Shown one piece after another: positions 33,885-44,405 of a DNA stretch of 64,000 bases. A program made the translations under genes and the position numbers. A model generated the notes under the pieces. It worked only from the letters and a program-made list of their open reading frames with translations. It was not told the DNA's origin and searched no databases. The DNA comes from Heterostelium multicystogenum. Taxonomy: Eukaryota; Evosea; Eumycetozoa; Acytosteliales; Acytosteliaceae. The stretch covers positions 1 to 64,000 of the forward strand of contig RCNN01000047.1 in the NCBI GenBank assembly GCA_003667245.1, in the 5' to 3' direction. How positions within the stretch are numbered: the stretch's first letter is position 1; every line of letters starts with the position of its first letter.

Positions 33885-34527
33885 ATGAAGATACAGGTGA
33901 TAATTATTTTATTAACATTTATAACTTGCAAAAGCTGCTATGCTATTAATAATAATCCAGAAGTAGGATGCTCAGTCTATGTTGAAGATATAGGTATTGC
34001 CATCGCTAAGCAGTATGAGCCATCGGTAGTAAGTCTTTTTGGACAAAACAAAGAATTTTCAAAACTCACTCACCATTTAACAGCCAACTCAAAAACTAGC
34101 ATCCTGTACATATAATCCTATATATTTAGGAGATAATTGTTGTAATTACAACGAGAGTTTGCTTGTAAACGACACCATGATCTATTATGATATGGTGTTT
34201 GGTGATAACCAACATTGTATGAGCAATATCTGGGATATGAGTTGTGCTTTCTCTTGCAGCCCTAATCAGATCCAATACTTGGTACCCATAAAGGTCGATA
34301 GCCAAAACAATCAAATTTTAACAGTGCAATTTAATATCAACCCAACATATGCTCAATCAATCTATAATACCTGTAAATCAGTAAAAGCCCCAAATGGTAA
34401 TACTTTTGGACAACTGTATCCAACATATCAACAATTTTTCCAAGGTGTATTTGGAGATTCAAACAATCCTAATTTCAACGATGTTATTTATAATTACGAT
34501 GCTACTATTGGATACAATGGAAATTAA
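33885..34527 (+). CDS. Secreted NPC1 N-terminal-domain-like (sterol-binding) protein
   Basis: ATG at 33885; signal peptide IQVIIILLTFITCKSCYA. The mature part has the cysteine pattern of the N-terminal domain of NPC1: CCNYNESLLVNDTM, a Cys in FGDNQHCMSNIW, then CAFSCSPNQIQYLVPI. In NPC1 this domain binds cholesterol in the lysosome lumen and is followed by membrane segments. Here the gene ends after the domain with no transmembrane helix, giving ~210 residues. A one-base break near 34095 separates the signal-bearing frame from the CCNY frame. It could be a soluble sterol carrier in lysosome or medium, analogous to NPC2, but that is inference. Confidence 0.65.
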
Positions 34528-34802
34528 GAACCCAAGAATTAAAAATAAACCTAGGATTTATCATAATTTATTTTCTATAATTGTATTTAGTTATCTAATA
34601 ACAATGAATATAATAATTAATTCTAAAAAATAATAAATACAAATAATTATTAATAAATTTAATTTAATTTTAAAACCCAAGTTGTGGTTGTTTAACAAAT
34701 ACCCAAAAATTAAATGGGTTCGATTAAATCATTGATCAAAAATTATTTTAGAAGTGTTTAATTTATATAAATATATATTATAAATAGAAATATATGTATT
34801 AA

Positions 34803-36389
34803 ATGCAATGTCAATTTCACAAAAACAAGGTTAAATATTTATGTATTGAAAGTAATAGTTTAGTATGTGGAGATTGTGTTCCTCAACATCCTGGTTGCGG
34901 TGATAGACCACAGTATGAAAATACCAAGTCCATACCTCGGAAACAAATTCCGTTATTAAAACAAAAATTAGAAACTCTCTATGGTATCTATAGTAAAAAT
35001 TTGAAAAATTTGAAAAATTACCAAGATTTGGGTAACCAAATTGAAAAATTCTATCATGATCTGCACGAAACACTCAGAATTCAAGAGACTAAATTAACAA
35101 ATCCGATCAAAAACCAAATTGATATTATACAGAATATTTTGAAGGAATGTTTGGAAGAGATGAACCAGATTTACCAAATCATTAGATTCTCAGAAGAATA
35201 TACCAACAAAACAGAAAATGAAAATCATTCTACATTTTCAAAATCTGTATTACCAAAGGGAGCTTCACATCATTAAATCAAGACATTCAGGAGAATGAAG
35301 AGAATGAATTCTACCAAAGTGATGAATCTAATTCTGAAGACGATACTTGGGAAAAGGTCTCAGAAGAAAAACAATCTATTTCCATTCCAAATACTGAAGA
35401 AAACCAAAATGTATACGATTTTATTTTTGCCAACCAAAACAACTTCCAAATTGACCAAAGAGAGAACCCAGATGACCCTCTTTTAGTCTTAGTCATTCTA
35501 CAAAAATATAATTCAAAATTTTTACACAAAAAATACTCTCCTCCATTTCTTTTTAAATCAATTTAATAGAAATACAATCTTTTAAAGAGATGGCCAACTC
35601 CTTTTATTATCTGGAAGAATTAAACACATCATACTACTCAACAATAAGAGCCAATACTATTTTTACCTGTGGATCTCAAGGTATAGAACTATTTGACATT
35701 GACTTGTCAAGTTGGACTCCACTTGTACCTAAAATTAATTTTGGACATATTGCTTCCTCTGTATGCAAGGCCAGGGATACCATCTATATTTTAGGTGGAG
35801 CCAAAGATTCGAATGATTATGTAACTTTTAATATAGAATCAAAAGAGATCACTAAACATAAGCTATTGAGTATTCCATCTGGTCTTGGTACGTCCGTCGT
35901 GTATGATAATGGAAGATATATATATTTAATTGGTGGACAGCACAATGGAAAATACCTCTCGAGGATAGACAGACTTGACATTGAAACTGGACAAACTGTA
36001 CATATAGCGGATATGGATCGCCCTCTTTACAATACATTATCCTTTATCTACGATCAATATATTTGATTGATGGTTATCAGAATCTCTATATTCTTGATCG
36101 TCAATCAAATTTCTTTAAAGTAAATGTCCACAATGGAGAAAGGACAGAACTTGCAAAACCAGAGTTTTATACCTTTGCATCAATATATCCAATGATCTAC
36201 ATTGTCGACAGAAAACATCACAGTCAAGGGAAAGAGTTTATTGATGACAAGCCATCATTTTTAAGTTTATACAAGTTGAAAGAAAAATCAGCAAAAATCT
36301 ACTTGTTTGTAGATAAAATCACTTATTGCTACCTAGTATCTCAGAATTGTTGGTTCAAATCTAATGTTAGCAAAAAATCACCCAACTAG
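34803..36389 (+). CDS. B-box zinc finger and Kelch-repeat protein
   Basis: ATG at 34803. Residues 3-40 form a B-box (CQFH, YLCIE, CGDC, HPGCG). A coiled coil follows (LLKQKLETLYGIYSKN to about residue 130), then an acidic Glu/Asn-rich linker in a shifted frame. From 35590 the frame has two to three Kelch-like blades (TIYILGGAKDSND, YIYLIGGQHNGKYLSR) and, after another shift near 36060, a third stretch ending at 36389. Three single-base breaks (about 35265, 35550, 36060) divide an otherwise continuous B-box/coiled-coil/Kelch layout that is common in dictyostelids. Two neighbouring genes are possible but less likely. The function is unknown; similar layouts often serve as adaptors. Confidence 0.65.
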
Positions 36390-36858
36390 TTTTGGCGCGG
36401 TGTGTGCTTATTAGAAACTGGATAACACAACAAGCTTTCTCATTAATTCATCAAATAATTTTTTGTTTGTTTTTTTTGCTTTTTTGTATTAACTAATAAG
36501 AGATTAAATAATAAAAAGATCTGTAATCAATTTGTTTTACATTTAAATATATAAAATATATTATTTATATATAAATATATTGTTATTTATTATTATAAAT
36601 AGATGTTATTATAACTGTCTTGAATAGGTTGTTATTATGATACAAACATGGAACCACACTATTTTAAGTGAATCTATAGTTCGTTCAATGATTTCTTTTC
36701 TTCAGGCTGTGTGAAATTAAGGTACGCATCTTTTTCAATAAAATTGGGATCTGTTGTTGAGTTTTTAGTTGAGTTGTTTGAGTGGTGAAGGTTATCATTA
36801 TTAATAGTGGTCCAGTGATTTGAGATTGGTTGATAGCAAATGTGCCTAGTTGGGATTA
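36390..36858. other. Convergent intergenic region
   Basis: AT-rich 3' flanks of two converging genes, with poly-T runs near 36465-36490. No gene is supported; the minus-strand open stretch at 36674-36862 is probably the 3' UTR of the next gene. Confidence 0.5.
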
Positions 36859-39398
36859 TCAATTGATTGGTTGATCTTGAAACATACCGTCATTAAATAG
36901 ATAAGTTATGTCATCTGTCTGATGGTGTTGATTTAGCATGTAACCTGCGGCATTTAATGTACCGGATTGTCCATTGGCAGATGGTGATGAAATATTATGG
37001 TACTTATTGGCGCGTATACGAGGTGAAGAACCATTGCTTTGTGAATGTAGATCAGTGAGTGAAACAGTTGTATCAAAATTAGGATTAAACTCGAAAGAAA
37101 GTGGCTGTCCAGATACCATTGGCGAGAAAGAGTATTGATTGCTTGATGATGTTTGAGTTTGTGGTGATTCTGGCAGTGTTTGGGTATTCATTTGTTGACT
37201 TGGACTATTGGTTAAGTTGGCTTGGCTAAATGTTCTGTTACTATTACTATTTAAGTTGCCGCTTGGACTTCCATTTACATTAATATTTAATGAGTTGGTG
37301 GCAGATGACTCTGGTATTTGTGGAATCAATTGATTATTGGTGTTATTATTGTTGTTATTAGCATTGTTGTTGTTATTTGGACTATTTGAGGGTCCTTTGT
37401 TTGAATCTACATTGTTTGTACTATTATTAGTTGTTGAAGATGGGCTGTTGCTTTTTGGTGGGAGTTGTTGCATATTGATTCCTGTGCTATTTGATAGTGG
37501 ATTGGATGTCGTTTGCTGTGGTGATTGTGGTGCCTGTGAAGGAGTAAAGGGTGATGGTTGTTCAGTAACAGTTGGAGATGCCATATCTTGTGAGGGTGAG
37601 GGTTGTGTTATTTGAGGTGATGATGTTCCACTTTTACTATTCATTCTCTTGAGTTGTGATTTTGAAGATGTAGAGGAAGTGGATGTGGCTGATGCTGCTG
37701 CTGTTATATTACTTTCGCCTCCTTCGGTAATTGATGCTTTACGCTTTTTTGTAGTTTTTGGCTTTGTTTCTGCCGAAGTACCATTCTCATCAAAGTTTGA
37801 AGAGGATCCTTTTCGGTTTGAACGAGACTTTGATTTTGAGGAAGTAGTTGCTGCTGCTGCTGCTACTGGGGTAGCTTGGTTGTTGATGGCTGTCGGTGAA
37901 TTTTGTGCAGGCATACTTAGAATATGTGGTGGCACGGGTGTGGCTTGAGTTGTCGGAGCTTGAACAGGTATTTGATGGGGGCATCATGGCATGCATTGGT
38001 GAGTGTTGTACTTGATATCCATAGATTCCTGGGTGTTGCATATTGGGATATGCAGACATTATTGGAATTGCTGGCTGATAATAGCTCATTCCGGTTGCCC
38101 ATTTTCCCATTGGTGGTTGTCCATAGACAGCATGTGATCCGACTGGAGGTTGAGGCTCACCCATACCTCTTACTCTTGGTGGATGAACCGGTGCTACATT
38201 AGGTGGTGGTGGAGGTGGTTGTTGGATAACATGCTCTTGTGAGTTGTGTTTTCCTTTCTTTGTAGGTTGTCCTGGTTTGTGTTGTAGCTTTGAACCGGAT
38301 GTAGAATTTTTGTCACCCTCTTGCTCAGAACTCGATTTGTTTAGATTCTGTGGTGATGTAGATTGTGGAGGTGTTGCAATCGATTGTGGTGGAGGTGTTG
38401 GTCCAGATGAAGATATGCCAGTTGGTGATATTGTGTTTGCCTGTTGATTGTTGGGCGGTGAGGTAGTTGTATGTCCTATTGGCTGCTTTTCCATGAAGCC
38501 CTGTTGGTGTGAGTGACTGTGGTTGAGAAGAATTTAACTGAATACCCAAGGGATTATTTGGTTGTGCAATATAGAATGGTTGTGATCCTTGTGGAGGTAG
38601 AGGTTGCTGTTGGAGTGGTGATTGTGGAGGTTGAGTTCTCACATTTGCTTTCACGTCTACATACATTCCAGAAGGATATGCATTGACAGGAGATCCTATT
38701 CCAGCTCCTGTGTGCTGTGGTTGTAAGTGAATAAGTGGCTGTGCAAGGTGTGATGGAAAACTGTTTGCAGTTGCAGGAGATGGTGAAACATGTGCAGTGG
38801 TTCCATTTGATTGTGGAATTTGAGGTGATTGGGGTGGTTGTGTTTGAATCATTGGACTTTGTACATTTGCCGATGCATTTCCTATTAATGGTGACTGTGA
38901 ATAGTGAGGCATTCCTGGAGGATATCCTTGTGGATGAAAATACATAGCTTGAGGATGAGCACCAATTGAATGTCCTGGTGGTATTGGCTGAGGTTGTGGG
39001 TGGGGGTATGGTTGCGGATGACCAGGTTGATGTGGATGTTGAATTTGAGGTTGTTGCTGTTGTTGTTGCTGATGTTGTTGCATGCGATGATTATTTACAA
39101 TCTCTGAAAAAAAGCTTTGTATTTTCATCATTTTGTTGTTGCTGTGCTGAATAGGTATGCCAAAACACGCACCACCACTCAAACAGGAACCATCTTTTGT
39201 ATCTATAACATCTATATCCGATATTTTCACCTCTGACTTGAATGTCTCTTTACTGTTGTTGAGATTTGATTTATTTAAATAATCGAATATATATGCATTT
39301 AGTCTGTTGATAATTGAATACAGTTAATGTCGTATTCTAAACTTTTTTATAACCTGTTGAAAAACTTACATTTGTGTATCCAAATCTGATCTTGACAT
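36859..39398 (-). CDS. LisH/LUFS-domain transcriptional co-regulator (SSDP/Flo8/LEUNIG class)
   Basis: Minus strand. A short first exon (39370-39398) begins MSRSDLDTQ; after a 66-base intron, exon 2 reads LNAYIFDYLNKSNLNNSKET, a LisH motif. About 40 residues on, a second frame reads FEWWCVFWHTY, the WW-x-x-FW core of the LUFS domain; then the first frame resumes (FFSEIVNNHRMQQHQ). The rest is a very long Gln/Pro/Asn/Ser-rich region with PPPPPP and QQQQQQQ, spread over three frames. No WD40 repeats follow, so SSDP/SSBP- or Flo8-like is more likely than LEUNIG. Such proteins are nuclear co-regulators that pair with LIM-domain-binding adaptors. Four or more indels (near 39175, 39113, 38490 and 37985) break the frame. 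Confidence 0.75.
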
Positions 39399-40947
39399 TT
39401 CGATAAAAGGATTCGACCTCTAAATATGAGAGGATTTAAATCTATTTTTAAAGAATTTATAAGTAAATAATCTTTATGCCACAAATAAAAATCAAAATAA
39501 ACAACGATGAGAGTATATAAATTAGAGTCATATTTTTCTTTCCTTTGTCTTTTGTTTTTTTAAGATAAAATTTAAAAAAAGATTTAATAATAGCCTGAGA
39601 CAAGATGTTTTGGTGGTTTTTGTTTGTTTTTTGTTTTTTTTTGGGAAAGAAATACAAAGCTTTTTTGGATGTGATGGTATTGATTGTTTTGTTGTTAGAA
39701 TAGGAATTCCTACTGTCACAATTCAAAGGAACAAAATGATCATATTTTTGTTGGTTGAATGAACTGTAATCATATTTACAACCAACGTGAAGAAGAGGCG
39801 TATTTAAATTAACAAAACAAGAGTCCAAAAACAAAAAAACAAAAAAGAGACATTACCTAACTTGAAATAAGATTTAACACACAATATTGCTATCTATTCC
39901 GTTAACCTTTTAATAAAACATATGATATCAATTAGTATCTCGATTTTATACAATTCAAAAATTAATGATGATGTTGTTATTGGATTAATATTTAGTTGTT
40001 GATTATTAAATAGTAAACATGTAAATGACATAACATTTGATATGATTCATTCTGGAAGTAAGAAACGTTATATATATCAAATATATACATAGTTAAATGA
40101 TGTTGATTAATACTTTTGTTTTTTTTTTGCTTTTCTGTGATAAAATTGGTGTGTAACTTAAAAAGTGATTTCTTAAATGTTTGTTTTTGGTTGATTGCTG
40201 TAAGCTGATCCGTAGACTGACTTGACTTAATTGATTGATTGTTGATTGATTTGATGATTGTTGACTGATTTGAAATTTATAATATAAATGTCAAAATCAT
40301 ATTTTGTTGTTGTTGTTTCAATTGATTATTATTTTGAATTCACAAACTGTTTTTTGAATATTTAAATATGCTGTAGAGTTGGATATTACAGTGGCACAGT
40401 GGTTGTGTGAGCAAAGTCAGTAGGTTCAATAAATAACAATATTATCTTATTTATAAATTTGCTAATTATTATTATTTATCAATATATATTGAAGTGTGTT
40501 AAATGTGTTATTCATTTAATTTAAAATATTGTTTAAAAAGTGAGTAGTACAAGGGAAAAAAAAACAAAAATTTAAAAAAATAACAAAAAACAATAGAGAT
40601 ATAATAGTGTGTGTGTGTTTTTTGTGTGTTTGTGTCAAGTTTTAAATGTTGATAACAGTATTCTTGTATATGTTTAGGATTGGAGTGGGGGGATGAGTTA
40701 CTGCAGAGGTAATGCACAAGATCTACAACATTATATTTGTTTTTGTGCTGCTTTTTTCATTAAATATTAGATAGGTGTACCCCCACACTATCATACTGTG
40801 AGTAATGTTTTGATTCTCCAAATTCAACATTTATATTATTAGTTTCGTGATTGTTTGAATCAATTCTGTTGTTGCGATATTGTTATTGCCGACTTGACAT
40901 TTGTTTTATTCCAAATTGATGCTAACTGGGAGCAGTAAGATTTGCGA

Positions 40948-41214
40948 ATGACGTACAACACATGTCAAAACACAACTGTAAGTTATATCCATGATCGATC
41001 TATTATCACTGATTACGGATTGATGGTTGTATTTGCCTATTATCATAAATTCAAGTCGATAACTACTTTGACTGCGATCAAATTATCATGTGACGCATAT
41101 ATTTATTATCAATTGAAGCTAATTGCTATGGGAGGTACATACAGTTTTGAAATGTGTTCTTGCAAGAATATTAATTGTAGTAGTTTAAAGATTGTTGCTT
41201 ATGAACAGTCATAA
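40948..41214 (+). CDS. Possible small gene, 88 residues
   Basis: ATG at 40948, stop at 41212-41214. The frame is unusually balanced for this AT-rich spacer (MTYNTCQNTTVSYIHDRS, then FEMCSCKNINCSSLK), with five Cys. No signal peptide, no domain and no splice sites are evident. It could be an exon of an undetected gene or a chance frame. Confidence 0.3.
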   Translation: MTYNTCQNTTVSYIHDRSIITDYGLMVVFAYYHKFKSITTLTAIKLSCDAYIYYQLKLIAMGGTYSFEMCSCKNINCSSLKIVAYEQS

Positions 41215-41799
41215 AATATATAAATAGTTTTTTTAAATTAATTAACTTACAAGGGTTTTTTTGAAGTCTTTGAGAATTTTGTTTTTGTTACTTTTTTTTT
41301 GAGATAAGTGTTACTGATAATAAATAAATAAATAAAGAATAGATAATATAGCTAAATTATAATACAAATTATATATATATATATATATTGATAAATGTGG
41401 AACTTGACGTTGTTATTATTACAGTGAAGATACAGTGAGTTGTTAACTTTATTTATATAATATATATAAATATATTTATATATTGATACTGAGGCAAAAC
41501 ATGAAAACTTAACAGTAGGTTGATATTTAATGTTTGCTTGCTTTTGTTTTATTATATTATGTAGGATAATTAAGATGATTTAATTAATTGATACAGTTAT
41601 AATATATCTATTAGTAAAACAAACCCGATCCAACTTGCATAAAACATTAATTCTTTAAAAAAAAACAATAAAATTGCAAAATTTAAATAAATTTATTTTA
41701 ATAAATTGTTTTTGTAGTTAAAAAAAACACAACCAACCACTTTTTTTTTGCATAATTAGTGGCCAAAATAAAAGATTTATTGTACAATGCATCACAGAC

Positions 41800-42010
41800 C
41801 TATTCTTCTCACCAAATTCATCTTTGAATAGGTCTTTCAAGATTGTCTCAGTTTTTGTTGAGCAACAAATCAAAACAAAAACACAAAGATATGATATGTT
41901 TTATAGGCGATCAAATCCCAAAAGATCTTGCATTTGTAAGCACCACCGGCATTGAGAACGAATAGCATTGCCTCATTCTTTCCACCAAATTCATCTTGGA
42001 ATTTTGAGTG
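41800..42010 (-). pseudogene. Duplicated coding fragment of unknown origin
   Basis: On the minus strand, 41896-42005 reads KFQDEFGGKNEAMLFVLNAG followed by GAYKCKIFWDLI, and 41806-41840 reads LFKDEFGEKNRSV, a shortened relative of the same start. Both lack start codons. The proximity suggests a tandem-duplicated, decayed exon just downstream of the NmrA-like gene. Confidence 0.35.
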
Positions 42011-42083
42011 GATGTAAAATATTAAAAAGAAGGGCTAACAAATAATGATCCTTGAATACAAGATAGATTAATTTGTTTTTCAT

Positions 42084-43001
42084 TTATTCTAATTGAAACT
42101 TTTCTTTTCTAAGATATTCTTCCAATGTTTTGATATGTGTTAATTTAGGTGCAATGGATTTATCTAAATGGGGGAATGCTCCATGCTTATTATAGAATTC
42201 AAACATATCTGCAATCTCCTTTGCTCCTGGGAATGGGAACGTTTCAAATACTTGAGGAGTTACATAATTATATTTAACTGTTTTTCCAGTGACTTTGCTG
42301 AATACAGCTACGATTTCATCAGGAGTATACTCATGACAGAATGGAATGGATGCATTGGCATACTGCTTCTTATCAGCAAAGATAGCTGCTGTAATTGGAC
42401 CGACATCTTCAACATCTGCCATTGCAAGTGGAACAGAAGGATCCTGTGGCATAGTAAGACTAAAGGTTCCATCTTCTGATTTTTTAGGTTTGAAAAAAGT
42501 ATTAAAGTTTTGATAATAGAATGGAATATATACAAAGCTAACGGTTAAAGATGGATTTTTGTTGGCCTGTTGCTCAGCATATTCTTTGATTTCATTCTTC
42601 AAGTCGAAATGAGGAACATGAATCTTTCCATTACTAATCTTACTGGCTGGCGATAGACTGCTGAAAATGAGATGTTCAACTTTTGCTTTGACAGCTGCAT
42701 CCACTATTTTCTTTCCAATCTCGGCTTCCTTCTCGAAATAGGAGAAAAAGTCAGTGACCAAGTAGACACCATAGACATTCTCCAATGCTTTGGCAACATC
42801 ATCGATTGTTGATGTAGTGACATCCAACTTGAAGACTTCAACACCTTTCTTTTGAAGCTCGAGAGAGTGTGCCGATGAAGGATTACGAGTGGCAGCCTTA
42901 ATTTTCCATTTCTCAGGGTTCTTTAATAATGTATTAATTACAGCTGAACCTTGGTTTCCAGTAGCACCAAACACAAATATATTTTTAGTTTGTGATGACA
43001 T
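42084..43001 (-). CDS. NmrA-like NAD(P)-binding protein
   Basis: Minus strand, single exon, 305 residues, intact. The N-terminus has the Rossmann nucleotide-binding motif FVFGATGNQGSAV. It is followed by AATRNPSS, which is where NmrA-type proteins contact the NADP phosphate. The central part (VYGVYLVTDFFSY, EHLIFSSLSPASK) and the C-terminal YTPDEIVAVFSKVTGK match the NmrA/HSCARG group of atypical short-chain dehydrogenases. Members often lack the catalytic Tyr-x-x-x-Lys, and none is evident here. They commonly sense cellular NADP(H) balance rather than catalyse a reaction. A reductase role is not excluded. Confidence 0.85.
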   Translation of the reverse strand: MSSQTKNIFVFGATGNQGSAVINTLLKNPEKWKIKAATRNPSSAHSLELQKKGVEVFKLDVTTSTIDDVAKALENVYGVYLVTDFFSYFEKEAEIGKKIVDAAVKAKVEHLIFSSLSPASKISNGKIHVPHFDLKNEIKEYAEQQANKNPSLTVSFVYIPFYYQNFNTFFKPKKSEDGTFSLTMPQDPSVPLAMADVEDVGPITAAIFADKKQYANASIPFCHEYTPDEIVAVFSKVTGKTVKYNYVTPQVFETFPFPGAKEIADMFEFYNKHGAFPHLDKSIAPKLTHIKTLEEYLRKEKFQLE

Positions 43002-44405
43002 AATTGATAGTTTATTATTAATGAGTTTTAGTAATAAATTATTAGTAATTTAAATGTTTGGATTTAAACTAGTTAACTTCATTCTTCATTGTGCTTTTAT
43101 ACTATCAAGATGAAATAGAATGTGTTTGTTCTAGAATTATTAGCACACTCGGAATGAAATTCAAATTAAACCATTTCAAAAATGGAAAATTAAATAAATA
43201 TAACACATCTCATTTTGGTTAAAACTTTTACTTAATTGAACTGCAGGGTAATGGTCATTAAAACTACTTTAAATAGTAAACATTTAAAGACTTTCAAAAG
43301 TAGAATCCTTGTCATAGATTTGAATTTATTAATAGTATTTATTGTCCTAAACTAATCTTTACTAATATCAAGACATTCCACAGAGATTGACAAGATGTAG
43401 CAAATCTCAAAAGAATCAAAAAGAAAACCGATAATAGAAAGAGTTTGGATAGCAAAAACCTGGATCCTTTTCCTGAAGAAAAGTCTGAATTTATCAAAGC
43501 AATGATACAATTAATTTATATCAATATAAGGATGCTTTATTGTATCTAATTAGCAGTCCAATCCTTTTTGATTAATTTCAATATATATGGAGAGGAGAAA
43601 AAAGGTGATCGTAGTATAAGATGAAAAGACAAGAGATTATCTTCATTCAAAAATGAGATTGTAGAGCTACTAGTAAAATATCGAAATGGATTGGGGTTAT
43701 TTATCCTGATAGAAAGCCCCAAAGAACTTTAAAAGTTCGAATGATTGTAATCATGAAACTTATTAATTATTTTTTAATGATTGGTTAAAAATTATATTAT
43801 CGATATATCTTGAATCATTTACTATATTGATTTTAATAGATGGAAAATTTAATTCAAATTTCAAATCATATTAATTGAATAAATGTCAGACATTTAACAT
43901 GGTTCTACTTTATGTTTTTTAAGTACAAAAGAGATCATTTATATGATTCTTAAGTTTGGTTGTTTTTGGCACAACAAAGATATGCTAAAGGGTATTTTTT
44001 AGATACCAAATAGTTTATTTTTCAAAAGTTACATTATTTTCGTGGAATTGATAATGTTATGTTTTTAACACAAGAAATAGGCTCAAACTTACAAGTGATA
44101 CAGATCAAGAAACAACCACTTCGAGGTGATAAAGAAGAATTTAGTAACTATGCAAACTACCCGTTATCTTTTGAACTTCTTGTTATCATATGCCACACCC
44201 ATAGAATCGTTTAATAAAAATAAATTGAGATTTTTTTATATTTTTATTATTTCCCCATCTCTATTAAATTTAATTTAATTTTTCACAAAAAACGACCGAA
44301 TGAATGAATTTTTCTTGTCGATTTATTTGTTTTTGTTTTTTTTGATTTGATATTGACTAATCATATATAATATATAATTGTATACCAAATTATATCTATT
44401 AAAGA
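43002..44405. other. Intergenic, about 1.4 kb
   Basis: AT-rich region between divergent genes. At 43400-43530 a short stretch with codon-like composition is open but has no start, no acceptor I trust and no family. Nothing else was seen. Confidence 0.45.

Larger units (their letters stand above)
39399..42083. other. Long intergenic region, about 2.7 kb
   Basis: AT-rich, with long poly-A/T tracts (39620-39640, 40555-40590, 41285-41300) and (AT)n near 41370-41390. It is the largest gene-free stretch outside the subtelomere and lies upstream of the LUFS regulator, fitting an extended promoter. It contains the small open frame and the duplicated fragment listed separately. Confidence 0.5.

Noticed and set aside
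34700..34740. tRNA-like T-loop GGTTCGATTAA
   Set aside because: No acceptor stem, D-arm or anticodon arm can be placed around it.
37337..37948. Hydrophobic plus-strand frames opposite the Gln/Pro-rich protein
   Set aside because: They are antisense shadows of Asn/Ser/Thr-rich codons of the LUFS-domain gene.
39457..39834. Lys-rich minus-strand frame upstream of the LUFS gene
   Set aside because: It consists largely of poly-A/T tract translation and lacks any conserved motif; more likely promoter DNA.
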